From the NCBI GenBank assembly GCA_021292165.1, contig JAHFWL010000232.1, positions 124,001-188,000 of the forward strand: a DNA stretch of 64,000 nucleotides, given 5' to 3'. The stretch is from Shinisaurus crocodilurus. Taxonomy: Eukaryota; Chordata; Lepidosauria; Squamata; Shinisauridae. Positions within the stretch are counted from its first letter, which is position 1. Each line of letters begins with the position of its first letter. Positions 54,230-64,000 of the stretch are shown piece by piece. The position numbers and the translations under genes were made by a program. The notes beneath the pieces are model-generated. The model was given only the letters and a program-made list of their open reading frames with translations, was not told the origin of the DNA and made no database searches.

Positions 54230-55487
54230 TTTTTTTAACTCTGATCATACTGGTTTTTTGTTGTTGTCGTCGTCGTTGATTATGGTATCTGTATTAATTG
54301 TCTCATTGGTTTTATATTGATTTATCATTGTCGGTTTTATTATGATTATTAGCAACCCCCATTTTGGGGTTAGATGGGTGGGTATACAGTAATATGTTAC
54401 AGCAAAGCAAAGTAAAGCAAAGAAAGATTGATCATGCTGGAGATTTTGTCCACCCTATATGAGAGTGTTGAAAGAAGGAAGGAAGGAAGAAACAAACAAA
54501 AATTCTGAGCGTGAGATGATAATTTGAAAGCGATAATCTGACGTCATCCCATTTGTCTCTTTTTGGTGAGTCACACCCTTAAGAGATTTATTTTTCCCTT
54601 TCCAAACTTTTCCTTCAACTATCTCCTCCTTTGACGCCTAGTTTAGTCCTAAGAGTTCTGCCAATCCTAGCATGGTCAACAAAACATGGCCTGAGGCTCT
54701 TGTTCTTTTATGCCTTCTTTGTCCCCAGGCATACAAGCACCTGCTTTCCCCAGTGCCTTTACTGCCTGGGCAACAATGTTTGAGCACTGAGCTAATCCTA
54801 GGCCTGCAAGGAGGGTTTCTTTTGTTTTTGTTGTTTTTTGAGGAACTGTCAGGACTTGATGGAAATTGGCATCCCAAGTGAAAACAGGATCAGGGCCGCC
54901 AAATTCAGAAAGGATCAGTGATCAACGGCAGATCAGAGGCAAGTGCCTCGTCTAAGACAGGTCAAAAGTTCAGGCTTCTGAAGCTAATCATGATTTTGTT
55001 GAAATTGGTCATTACCTGTTTTGGTATACCCATAATGCACACACAGGCAGAAAAATCAGGACATGTGTGCACCAAGATTGTTATGAGGTGGGAGAGAACG
55101 CTCAGAAAAGAGATGCACTTCTTCAAAATGGTCGCCATCAAAGCTCTTAAATAAATGAGCCAATTCTGCACTGAGCTGGGGAGTTTCCATCACTATCTGC
55201 TAGCAGGCATGTTGGCCAGTAACAAGCACCACAATCCAGGCATGGAAGTGGTTAGTTTCTGGAGGCAAGGTACAGTGTGGAAGCCCAGTCTGGCAGGGTC
55301 TTCTTCTCACTAGGAGATGAGTTTCTCTGACTGAATAGCAGGCCTGAAGGGCCTAACTGGTTCTGAATCAGCTGGCAAGGCATATGATGACGTCTAGGTG
55401 ACACTATTATCACTGCTCACTTGCTTGCCCTCTCCCTCTGGACACAAGCAGGTAAAGGCTGCTGCTCCTTCACCTTGCCCTTGTCAC
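54230..55487. other. No gene seen
   Basis: 54,258-54,280 has a short GTC/GTT tract, 54,408-54,428 an AAAGC-like repeat and 54,474-54,492 a GAAG run. The rest is unrecognised. Confidence 0.35.
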
Positions 55488-55912
55488 TAGGGATGTGTGC
55501 GGAGCTCGATTGGGGGGTGGAAGTCCAGCGAACTCGGCAGGCTCGACCCCCCCCCCCCGAGCTCTGCTCGCCCTACATTTTCTCTGACTCGACTTGCGTT
55601 CTCGTGAGCCAAGCTGGAGGAAGTGACTTCCGTTTTCTGGTGCTACATTGTTTATGTAAAAAATGGTGTAAGATACGTTAAAAACGGCTGTGATTTGCAT
55701 AATTTGCACAAATTGCCACCTGACCTATTTTGTGCAAATCGTGGCTGTTTTTAACGTATTTCATGCTAAAAAAAATTGTAAATAACGTAGAGCCGGGGAC
55801 CAGGAAGTCTGGCAAGTGCCTCAGCTGGTGCTCACGCTTGGCTCGGCTCACGCGGCAGGAGCACTCGGCTCGCACACCATGAGTCGAGTGCCTGGCAGGT
55901 TGCTCACCCCTA
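55488..55912. mobile_element. Family B hairpin element with 8-bp TSD
   Basis: 425 bp, TAGGGATGTGTGCGGAGC...GTTGCTCACCCCTA. Flanks CTTGTCAC (55,480-55,487) and TTTGTCAC (55,913-55,920) match at 7 of 8 positions. Arms at about 55,620-55,815 include 'aagatacgttaaaaacggct' and 'gctgtttttaacgtatttca' around 'gcaaatcgtggc'. Confidence 0.88.
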
Positions 55913-56096
55913 TTTGTCACTGCTTATACCCTTGGAAAGGACACCTGACATTCTGAATGCACCCAAGCAGCAAAGGGGAAGAGCAGGTCCAGAGAGGTCC
56001 TTGCAGGCTATGGGCCTTGGTCGGTGCCCTATGATGCCAGCTCATGGTGCCACCTAACTGGTACAGGAGGTAAAGAGATAGAACCAATTTGCTATC

Positions 56097-56488
56097 TTTA
56101 GGGCACAATCCAATTGGGATACCCCTAAGCCTTCACACACAGAAGATGGTGGGCTATCTTTGCCTCCTTGCTCCTCCCATCCTGCAATTCAGCTAGACAG
56201 TCAATTTTGGCTGTCTAGCCACCGTGGTTTAGATGGGAGGGAAAGAGGATGCATCATATCCTGGCGGCTCTGCTCTCTTTCCATCCCTGCCCCCTGGGGC
56301 ACTGCCTTTACCCTTTCACCGAGGTCGGTCTTATGACCTCGGAGAAGCTGCCGGCATGGTTCATTCTGTGCAGGCTACAGATCCCAAGCTCCAAGGTTGG
56401 AGCTCTTTTTCTGACCTCAGATATGGGAATTCGAAGAATCCTATGCCCCCCCTAGATGCTGTCTAGGGTCCATAGGATTGCTCTGCCC
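56097..56488. mobile_element. Family C element
   Basis: 'tagggcacaatccaattggg' at the left and 'gggtccataggattgctctg' at the right. Inner palindrome 'ctagacagtcaattttggct'. Shares 'tgacctcggagaagctgccg' and 'aagctccaaggttggagctc' with the other C copies. Confidence 0.7.
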
Positions 56489-56489
56489 A

Positions 56490-57110
56490 TGCCTTATAGG
56501 GCAATGTGGGGATGGCATTCTGTTATAAAAACACCATGGTTTCCATCCCAGTCTCATTGATGGATGGAATAAAAACAAATGTTTGGATGACTCAAAGTTC
56601 AATGGAAGCTGAAATATTATGCACCCAAAAGTTTGCATCCCCCCCACTACACACAAAAAAAAGTTTAATTGACTCTCTTGAGCTTGTAGATTATGGCTAG
56701 AAATTTAGAAGAGAAGCGCTGATTTTTACTATTATTTATACTATCCTGGAGTGGTGCTTACAAACTCCTACTGTGAGCAAGGCCTCATTAAGCCAGGCAG
56801 CCTATACACAGCATAGTAAAAGTTAATCCCATTGTAAAAGGATCTTGCAGCTGAGAGGAGTCTTTTGGGTTAGGAGACACATGGAGTCAATGCAAATGGT
56901 TTCGCAGGAGGCAGGAGGGGCTATAAAAAATGCAAACATAGCATCCTTCCTCAATACCCCAGGAAGAGATTCCTTCACTCAAACTAACTTTTTTATTTCT
57001 TCTCAGAGTCTTGTTCCCTGCACCCCTTGAATGGCTCAAATATAGTGGGCTTTCTTATAATTGAAAGTAGTGATGGTGGTGAAGTTCCATCTCAGCCTGG
57101 CTGGGAAATG
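56490..57110. other. No recognisable feature
   Basis: Unique-looking DNA without gene or repeat signal. Confidence 0.3.
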
Positions 57111-57112
57111 AT

Positions 57113-57584
57113 ACAGGGGTGTGCATGCAAGCAAAACTTGGATATGGCAAAGTCCTCCAAATTACACCTCAAAGCTAATTCCATCTCATGGGCCATCTCA
57201 TTCCACCATGATCTTTGGTGTTTTCTTTCCTCTTTTCTTTTTTTTCATGGAAATGTGGGTATTTTTGTGCATATTTTCCCAAATGTATGCATCAATTCTG
57301 TACATCTTTCAGATTTATGCATTCTTCTCCCATGGATTCAGCATGTTTGTGCACATTTTTCAGAAGCACTTTTTTTCATGCATATCTTTCAGATATACTC
57401 ATGCTGTAGAACACATTTTGTGCATGTCGGGGTGGAGTCTACAAATCACACCGTAACTTCGGAAATGTACGGACATTGACTGCAGATTGTGTTTGACTCC
57501 GTGTTCAGAACAGAAGGTGTGAGCTGGACTGATAAAAAAAATAAATTTAAAAGTGATCTGAATTGAATTCCTCATATATCCCTA
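57113..57584 (+). mobile_element. Family A element with probable TSD
   Basis: Starts (A)CAGGGGTGTGCATGCAAGC, has 'aaaacttggatatggcaaag', 'tttcatggaaatgtgggtat', 'cccaaatgtatgcatcaatt' and 'gtgtttgactccgtgttc', and ends 'tcctcatatatcccta'. Flanks GAAATGAT and GAAATTAT agree at 7 of 8 positions, the best TSD seen for family A. Confidence 0.75.
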
Positions 57585-57721
57585 GAAATTATCTTCTGTG
57601 GTTTTTTAAAGAGGCTTTGGAGGTGGAGGATTGGCTGCCACCTCATCCCGTCACCCACTCAGGATTGCTCTGCAAAATGGTGCCAAATCAGTAGCAGCTG
57701 GAGAAACAACAGCACCAAAGT

Positions 57722-58127
57722 AATAGCCCAATCCTATGGTCCCTAGATAGAGTCTGGATGGCCATGGGATTTTTTGGAAACTTGTTCAGAGGGTCGGAGC
57801 TGGGACTCTGAACTTGGAGCACCCTCCCCCCGCCTTCGCAGTCAGTGCAGAAAGAACCATGCCAGCCGCAGCACCAAGGTTGCAAGGGCGACCTAGGAGA
57901 TGGACTTTTGGCGCACCAAGTACTCTGGCAGTGCCTCACACTCCTTCCTGCCTGCTCTGAGGCTGAAAACTTAGACAGCCTAAATCGGCCAGCCAAGTGT
58001 TTTGCATGGCGGGAGGATTTTGGAGCCGACCTTCACCGTTCCTCTGCGTTCCTCCCGCCTTGCATAGGATGCCCACAATCCTCCAAGTTTGGAGGGCTAC
58101 AGGAAGCCTCATTGAATTGCACCCTAA
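57722..58127. mobile_element. Family C element
   Basis: 'tagcccaatcctatggtccc' at the left, 'ttgaattgcaccct' at the right. Shared interior: 'agaaccatgccagccgc' and 'gcataggatgcccacaatcc'. The long plus-strand frame across it is not coding. Confidence 0.7.
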
Positions 58128-58228
58128 ATGAAGATGCATATCTTCATTGTCTTTTTTTCAGGAAAGACAAGGAGATAGAGAGAATAACATGCTGCCTCAG
58201 CAAAATACCCATTTTTGCTGAGATCAAA

Positions 58229-58451
58229 ACTGCGTCGATGGGAAAAGGGAGGTTGGCATCTATCAATCTCAGTCTCTCTGAGTTCATGGTGCTCTTCTTT
58301 TTTGGTTCCATCCCAATTCCTCATGAAAAAACTATGAAAATGTGTACACATTTTTCATAACATATGCATTTATGTACATACCCATTCTGGATGGGGTTGC
58401 ACTTCCCCTGAAGGATCAGGTTCATAATCTGAGGATTCTTCTCAAACCATC
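58229..58451. repeat. Inverted duplication, left arm
   Basis: Pairs with 60,088-60,348. Shared words, read inverted there: 'gatgggaaaagggagg', 'catctatcaatctcagtctc', 'cccaattcctcatgaaaaaa', 'aaatgtgtacacatttttca', 'ccattctggatggggttgca' and 'cttcccctgaaggatcagg'. It joins an A-like segment to an L2-like segment at the same junction in both arms. Confidence 0.85.
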
Positions 58452-58518
58452 CGAATTGTTTGGTGCAGCCTTAAAGTAGTATGCACTTATAGCTTCCAAA
58501 TCCCTTAAATTTGGGAGA

Positions 58519-58526
58519 TAATAATA

Positions 58527-58564
<38 letters not shown>
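58519..58564. repeat. (GAT)n microsatellite
   Basis: About 14 GAT units after an ATA run. Confidence 0.95.
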
Positions 58565-58565
58565 A

Positions 58566-59100
58566 CAACTCTTCCAGAACTTTGTAACTCAACCTGTCTT
58601 AGTTTCTTGCTCTGTTTCCCCCCCCTTCTCAAACTAGAAGAAATTGTTCCATGCTTATGATTATTATCTAGGCCAAATTGAAATGTCTCTGCTGAAAATG
58701 GATCGGGAAAATTCCTCGGTTGCCCTGTCATGTAGGCTATTCCCCTGAGAATGAGATGGGTGAAGTGATGGGAAACAATAGAAATGGAACTTTGTGGTGG
58801 GCTTTTTTTCTTCATGCACAAGTGGAAGAGATGCATATACTTGTTAACAGTCTCATCTAAATAGATTTGGGCGACAATCCTGCTTGCCCCTTATGCGGAG
58901 AACAGTCTGTGGATCAGATAGGAGGTAATATGCAGCTCATTCTCTCTCTCAGATTATTTATTTATTCATATATTCATTTATTTTAAAATATTGATGTGCT
59001 GTCCCTCATCAACAAATCATGGGATATTGCACAACATTAATCAAAATAACAATTAAAATAAGATGCAAAGATAAAAACAAACAAACAAAACAAAACAAAA
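58566..59100. other. No gene seen
   Basis: Unrecognised apart from a C-run (58,618-58,626), AT-rich 'ttatttatttattc' near 58,957 and an AAAC tract (59,077-59,101). Confidence 0.35.
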
Positions 59101-59106
59101 TTTGTG

Positions 59107-59550
59107 GAGGGAGCAATCCTATGGCCCTTAGACAGCGTCTGTGGGGCCATAGGATAGTTCAGATTTCCAGATCTGAGTTTGGAGACAGAGCTCAGACCTC
59201 GAAGCTGGGAATTGGAGCTCTGACTCCTTGAAGCAGGCATGGAAAGAACTGCACTGGCTGCTCTCTGAGGTTGGGAAAGTGACCTCGGAGAGGGGGAGAA
59301 GGGGGCAAGGAAAGGAGCAGATTGGAGCAGCCTGGATATGAGATATCCTGCAGCCACTCCAGCCTCCTTTCCTCCCTCTCTGAGGACCTCCGGCTAGCTG
59401 GGCAGAAAAGCTTGTCTAGCAGAAAATATAGGATGGGAGGATGGAGAGGTAAGGATTGTCTCCACTGCTCCTCCTGTTCTGCATAGGATGCCTGTAAACC
59501 TTCTACTAGTTTGGGGTCTTACAGGCATTGCAATAGGATTTATCCCTAAA
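59107..59550. mobile_element. Family C element
   Basis: Left 'agggagcaatcctatggccc', right 'caataggatttatccct'. Interior 'gagttggagacagagctc'-type phrases, 'aagaactgcactggctgc' and 'gcataggatgcctgtaaacc'. Closest to the 11.9 kb copy. Confidence 0.7.
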
Positions 59551-59552
59551 CT

Positions 59553-60150
59553 AGGGATTAAAACCAGCAAACTTCTTAGTAAAAAGATGTGTTTTCAACA
59601 GGTGACAAAACATCATAAAGGATGGTGCAGAGAGGAGTGAATTCCAAAGGTGGGGTGCCACAACAAAAAAGCCCCTTCCCCTGGTTGCTCTGAGATGTAC
59701 CTGTGCAGGCAATGAGACAACTAGGAGACCCTGATCTGTAGATCTCAGTGAAGAGGCAGATACTCCACGAGAGGTAGCCTGAACCTAAGTTGCTTAGGGC
59801 CTTATAGGTAAATTACATTACTTAGATCCTGGCCTGGTAATTGGCAGCCAGTTCAGTTCTCTGAGCAACCTAACCACCAAATGCTGCACTACCTGCAGTT
59901 TCTGGACCAGTGTCAAAGGGAAGGCCCACATAGAATGTATTGCACTAATCCAATATTGAGGTTACTGATGCATTGCTCACAGCGGTCAGACTATCCCTGT
60001 CCAGGAACATCTGTAGCTGGTGTACTAACCATAGCTAGTAAAAGGCACTCCTAAGTCACTGCATCCACCTGAGCACCCAGTGACAAAGATGGTTTGAGAA
60101 GTATCTCAGATTATGAACCTGATCCTTCAGGGGAAGTGCAACCCCATCCA
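59553..60150 (-). mobile_element. L2-like LINE ORF2 relic, antisense
   Basis: The minus strand gives the L2 order: a CNxxYxGLP-like remnant ('ggattagtgcaatacattct', 'gtgggccttccctttgacac'), then 'taaggccctaagcaacttag', then a degenerate LF..APP.WNSLL region ('ggctttttt', 'gtggcaccccacctttggaa'), and 'aaaacacatctttttac' at the end. Many stops and shifts. Confidence 0.75.
59571..59749. repeat. 179-bp direct duplication, copy 1
   Basis: Matches 60,445-60,623 over the same length. I see only two differences ('catcat' versus 'cataat', 'cagaga' versus 'cagaca'). Confidence 0.9.
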
Positions 60151-60348
60151 GAATGGGTATGTTTAAATATATGTACATAAATGCATATGTTATGAAAAAT
60201 GTGTACACATTTTCACAGTTTTTTCATGAGGAATTGGGATGGAATGAGCTTGACCCCCCAAAAAACAAGACCAAAAAACAAGAACACCATGAACTCAGAG
60301 AGACTGAGATTGATAGATGCCACCCTCCCTTTTCCCATCTACGCAGCG
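60088..60348. repeat. Inverted duplication, right arm
   Basis: Reverse complement of 58,229-58,451, with a short extra stretch ('tttaaatatatg' type, near 60,162-60,175) and a few extra bases around 60,250-60,285. Confidence 0.85.
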
Positions 60349-60444
60349 AACACTGGATGCAGCCCTTGGGTTCTAAAATGCGGTGCACCCCTGCTCTAAG
60401 TGGAAAGTTCTGCACATTCCTTTCAGTACAACTCACGCTGTTCA

Positions 60445-60623
60445 ACTTCTTAGTAAAAAGATGTGTTTTCAACAGGTGACAAAACATAATAAAGGATGGT
60501 GCAGACAGGAGTGAATTCCAAAGGTGGGGTGCCACAACAAAAAAGCCCCTTCCCCTGGTTGCTCTGAGATGTACCTGTGCAGGCAATGAGACAACTAGGA
60601 GACCCTGATCTGTAGATCTCAGT
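60445..60623. repeat. 179-bp direct duplication, copy 2
   Basis: Near-identical to 59,571-59,749, ending at the same 'tgtagatctcagt', after which the two sequences diverge at once. The minus strand encodes an L2 RGRGFFVVAPHLWNSLL-type motif. Confidence 0.9.
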
Positions 60624-60640
60624 CTACAGAACTGATTTTA

Positions 60641-60811
60641 GGCCTGTGGCTCACGCTGGCTCACCTTGTCTGAGCGTGGAAGGCTAAGCAGGGTCAGGCC
60701 TGGTTATTACTTGGATGGGAGACCCCTCCTCTAGTTTCCTGCATTGAGCAGGGGGTTGGACTCGATGGCCTTGTAGGCTCCTTCCAACTCTATGATCTAT
60801 GAAATCTATGA
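60641..60811 (+). mobile_element. 5S rRNA-derived SINE with CR1 tail
   Basis: The head carries 'cttgtctgagcgtggaaggc', 'taagcagggtcaggcctggt' and 'tattacttggatgggagacc', a close match to the 5S rRNA A-box/IE/C-box region. It continues directly into 'ctctagtttcctgcattgag', 'cagggggttggactcgatgg' and an ATCTATGAA repeat, the CR1 3' end. A pol III promoter plus a CR1 recognition tail would allow CR1-driven movement. Confidence 0.9.
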
Positions 60812-61011
60812 ACCTTGGGTCGGTGGCAGCTCCTCTTCCTCCTCTTATCCCGCTGCCAAAGGAAAGTGCCACGGTGGTGACTGGGGGCCCGGTTGAGGCT
60901 GCAGCTGCGCAGTGCACCATTTTAAATATTTTCCCCCTTTGGTAACTTTATATAGCAATGAGCGGAACCAGTTAGATGCTGCCTTTGTGTGCATGTGACC
61001 AAGGACATACA

Positions 61012-61345
61012 GTCCTGTGGCTTACGCTGGCTCAGCTTGTCTGAGCGTGGAAAGCTAAGCCGGGTCAGGCCTGGCTATTACTTGGATGGGAGACCCCCTC
61101 CTCTAGTTTCCTGCATTGAGCAGGGGGTTGGACTCGATGGCCTTGTAGGCCCCTTCCAACACTTTCATATGATCTATGAAATCTATTTATTTATTTATTT
61201 ATTACATTTATACCCCACCATTTTTCCTGCAAGGAACTCAAGGCGGCTTACATAATCCTCCTTCTCCTCTCCCTTTTATCCTCACAACAACCCTGTGAGG
61301 TAGGTTAGGCTGAGAGGCAGTGACACGTATAAATCTATGAAACGT
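61012..61345 (+). mobile_element. 5S rRNA-derived SINE with CR1 tail, tail split by a SINE
   Basis: 'cttgtctgagcgtggaaagc', 'taagccgggtcaggcctggc' and 'tattacttggatgggagacc', then the CR1 tail. The tail repeat 'gatctatgaaatctat' is broken at 61,183 by a Sauria-type SINE fragment and resumes after it as 'aaatctatgaaacg'. Confidence 0.88.
61183..61324 (-). mobile_element. Sauria-type SINE, 3' half
   Basis: (TTTA)n, then 'cataccccaccatttttcct'-like tail, 'ctcaaggcggcttacataat', 'atcctcacaacaaccctgtg' and 'taggctgagaggcagtgac'. The tRNA-derived head is absent: a 5'-truncated insertion. Confidence 0.85.
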
Positions 61346-61599
61346 ATAGAGTTTCCTGCAGCCAGCAATAGTGAAATTTTAACACCCCGTGACTGCATGA
61401 TAGCAGTGTGATGCAAGCATCCTGAATCAATATATAACCTCCTAGTAGTGTGTGTAGAAATAACATAATGGAGAAGATGTCATCCCAGTCAGTTTAAAGT
61501 TATCTCCTTACTTAACCCATTTTATTATTGCCTAAGCTATAGCTGAAATTATTTATTTTATTCCATCTATAACCCATCCCATCCTTCAAGGACTTGACG

Positions 61600-62007
61600 T
61601 AGGGATGTGCAAATCAGCAAAACTTGAGCTCATCCTAAGTTTTCCCAATTCCATCTTGAAGCTCATTCCAACTCGAGTCTGTATCAGATTATGGGCATTT
61701 TTCTTTTATTTTGCATGAAAGAAATGCATATATCAATTGTGCTCATCTTTGAAATGTATGCGTTCTTTCCCATTGAATAAAGTGTGTTTGTATGCATTTT
61801 TTCAAAAGTCCACATTTTTTTCAAGAGCATTTTTCAAATGTACACATGCTGTTGGATGTCCTCCTCCTCCTCCTCCTCCTCCTCCTGCAAATCACATTGC
61901 AAGATCAGAAATATATGGATTTCTGCAGATTGTGTTCTGTCTGGAAGGTGCGAACTGGGTAAATCCTGATAAAAATCGAACTGAAATGAAGTTCTCATAC
62001 TTCCCTA
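61600..62007 (+). mobile_element. Family A element, both ends preserved
   Basis: Starts TAGGGATGTGCAAATCAGCA and 'aaaacttgagctcatcc'. Middle: 'tgaaatgtatgcgttctttc', 'caaatgtacacatgctgttg' and a CTC microsatellite (61,858-61,886). End: 'tgcgaactgggtaaatcctg' and 'gttctcatacttcccta'. It gives the reference orientation for family A. No matching TSD. Confidence 0.8.
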
Positions 62008-62009
62008 GC

Positions 62010-63925
62010 TCCTGAGGCAAGTTACACCGCGCTAATTACAGAACCTTCATGATGATGATTGAGCCACATATCACCATAACCTGGTCCATCAAAAATGAAT
62101 TTGAATGAATTTTTCATTTACATATTTAAGCATTTCAAAACACATTTTGACATATATATATATATATTTAAGCCAAAAAACTACATTGCAACATTTGGAG
62201 AACTGCTAAATCTGATGGATAGCTGCATTCCAATTCTAGGAGGTGCAGAACAACATTGAATTCCTCAAGCACCGCTACTTTGTATGCACATTTCCCATGA
62301 TATTGTTGTCATCAATGGAGAGAAGGTCTTTGCCTGGGAACTCACAAACTGCAAAAGATTTTAAAGCTTTCAGTAACTTGCTGATTGATTGCATAGATGG
62401 AATAAAAGACTGTTTAAATTCATGCAGGCTTCAAATATATATACCGTATATATATGTGTGTGTGTTAATGTTTGATGTTGGTGCGGTACAAATAGCAAGT
62501 TGCTGTAATTAATAACTATTAAAGCTGTTTGACTGATCATATCTTCTGGCTTGCCGAATCTCTTCTGTGCAGGTGTGTGTATTAATGGAATCCATTAAAT
62601 TCATATATTTCAACAGATAGTAATTTACGGTCTCTTATAAGATCTGTCATGAAACACAGTCGAAGATACAGGATTGTCTCGACGTATTACAGAGCAAATT
62701 GTACTCCTTTTACCCCCTCCTGAAATGACTTTACTGACTAAATATGAATGTCAATGGATTGGACAGTCATGTTAAAAAACACCTTTCTTCTTTCTTATTC
62801 CTCCCACCCTGTGGCTCTCCAATCAACTGGGAATATGTGGAATAAAACTTTATGATGAGCTGTTAACATGTCTTTTCAAGTCGGGATTGCTAGCTGTGGT
62901 TTTGGCCCTTTTTTCATGGGGATGACTGAGAGTCTAAGAAGATCAAGAGTCATTGCTGGTTTTTAAGCAGCAGGGAAACATTACCCAAGTCAGACAAGAT
63001 TCTAAGTACTTGATGTGTGCACCTATTGCTCATGAATGTCAATAGCAAAGACTTCCTTTGTATTGTCCCCTATGAGCAGTAGAAAAAAATAAGGATGCTA
63101 AATCGGGAAGGAAATTGCACATGCTCCAAGCACAGGGCTAAGAAGCCGGACTGGTACAGTATAAGTATTAAGCAGGAAGGAATTGCTTTATAACCTTGAA
63201 GAATGAGGGTGGAAGGAGACATTATAAGAGACATGGAGCTACTGCTGCTCTGCATCTCTTTGCTCTCATTTCCTTGTGGTCTCCAGTGCAATGGATGGTA
63301 CGGTGTTACGTAATCATGGTCTTATGGACTAGGCAGGGGAGCAGTCAGGCTGAGCCACTCTGAGTCAGAAGCCCAGCAGCTAAAGTACAGACCAGCAGCA
63401 ACAGGTGAGCTTTCCAGCAGCAATTCCAGCAAGGTTATCTTATTAGAAGCAATAGGGCCAGGTACTGAACTGCAGGGGTAAAGTGTCCAGAAGGTTTCTA
63501 GGACTGGGAGCTGGTCGATATGGTTGTTGAACCAGCAGGTTTCAGACAGCAACTGGGATGCTAGTGCTGGGGTTGTAGTCAGCCTGGCTGCCCCACTAAC
63601 GTGCCCCTTATTTTGCCATATTTAAAGAAAAAGTTCATCCTCCCGAGTAAGGTTCTGAAATGGGATGGCTCTCACTACCAGATAGGTTCTGTATAGACTA
63701 TCCTAGGCTTTGGCTTGGACTCATTATTGTCCCTGCTCTCAAAGTCCTTGGAGGGCCTAGAGCTGAGGGGTCTATTTTCTGACAGATGATCTCTGGGTTT
63801 GCCTCACAGTGCCCTGAGTCCCCGTGGTCCCGTTATGTGCTCGGGCCTGTGGTGAGATCCCACTCTGTTGAGGATTTCTCATCTGATTCTGCTCTGCGCA
63901 TGATGGGCTGATCATAACCATTATG
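62010..63925. other. Unique-looking DNA, possible conserved block; no gene seen
   Basis: 62,500-62,900 is non-repetitive ('cttctggcttgccgaatctc', 'gtctcgacgtattacagagc'). An AT run lies at 62,152-62,168. Other parts show no domain, SINE or MITE that I recognise. Confidence 0.35.
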
Positions 63926-63934
63926 ACACCATTA

Positions 63935-64000
63935 TATGGAATAATGGGCTCAAGGTACAGGAACCCAGATTCCACCTAAACATCAGGAAAAATATCCTGA
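63935..64000 (+). mobile_element. CR1 LINE 3' region fragment
   Basis: 'ggaataatgggctcaaggta', 'caggaacccagattccacct' and 'aacatcaggaaaaatatcct' match 50,413-50,473 almost base for base. It continues beyond the window. Confidence 0.85.

Noticed and set aside
57027..57479. 150-codon plus-strand frame
   Set aside because: It lies almost wholly in a family A element and encodes only its TGCACATTT-like words.
57845..58360. 171-codon plus-strand frame
   Set aside because: It crosses from a family C element into the inverted duplication; no conserved domain.
60641..61184. 5S rRNA genes
   Set aside because: Only the internal part matches; the 5' start and 3' third are missing and a CR1 tail is attached.
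1..64000. CRISPR arrays, bacterial operons, ribosome-binding sites, phage or plasmid features
   Set aside because: No regular repeat-spacer pattern or compact coding; all repeat classes are those of a vertebrate nuclear genome.
1..64000. Endogenous retroviral genes
   Set aside because: No gag, protease, integrase or envelope frame could be read; the only RT sequences are non-LTR LINEs.

Overview
This window reads as non-coding nuclear DNA of a squamate reptile (lizard-type). No host protein-coding exon, functional tRNA/rRNA gene or viral gene could be supported. The organism call is an inference from the repeat set: Sauria-type tRNA SINEs with a Bov-B-like tail, 5S rRNA-derived SINEs, a tRNA-Ala-derived SINE, CR1, CR1/L3-like and L2-like LINEs, many hAT-like MITEs, and very dense microsatellites. 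Almost every long open frame is a repeat or a microsatellite read through. The only coherent proteins are retrotransposon reverse transcriptases and one CR1 endonuclease/RT-linker fragment.

Family names used below (mine). A = about 400-600 bp elements with TAGGGATGT ends and an interior rich in TGCACATTT-like words. B = about 320-430 bp elements with the same TAGGGATG ends but a GC-rich interior folding into long hairpins. C = about 400-450 bp elements bounded by GCAATCCTATGG-like inverted ends. F = 134-137 bp near-palindromes around 'ctacaactcccagcatg'. Several A, B and F copies carry visible 8-bp target-site duplications (TSDs), as expected of hAT transposons.

Layout. 0-7 kb: a CR1 ORF2 fragment (minus strand), an unclassified long repeat with tandem units (about 1.8-5.3 kb), a truncated LINE copy (5.3-5.8 kb) and a 606-bp very GC-rich hAT-like element (5,969-6,574). 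7-27 kb: mostly unique-looking AT-rich DNA with scattered A/B/C elements, L2 remnants, SINEs and microsatellites. 26.7-27.35 kb looks like a candidate conserved non-coding element. 27-39 kb: nested A/B elements, 5S/CR1 and Sauria SINEs, a second edge of the 1.8 kb repeat (34.2-34.76 kb) and an L2 split by a B element. 40-46.3 kb: two copies of the same LINE in opposite orientation (40.65-42.31 plus, 44.46-46.01 minus), with three F palindromes packed into 42.4-43.1 kb. 46-64 kb: A, C, L2, CR1 and 5S-derived elements, including a local inverted and direct duplication at 58.2-60.6 kb.

There is no operon or pathway here. The functional story is parasitic: LINEs supply RT for themselves and, through matching tails, for the SINEs; absent hAT transposases presumably mobilised A, B and F. 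I found no convincing undescribed host system. The items most worth follow-up are the two kinds of 5S-derived chimeric SINE, the TA-centred target preference of the F palindromes, the hairpin core shared by B elements, the 99% identical local duplication near 60 kb, and the candidate conserved non-coding blocks.
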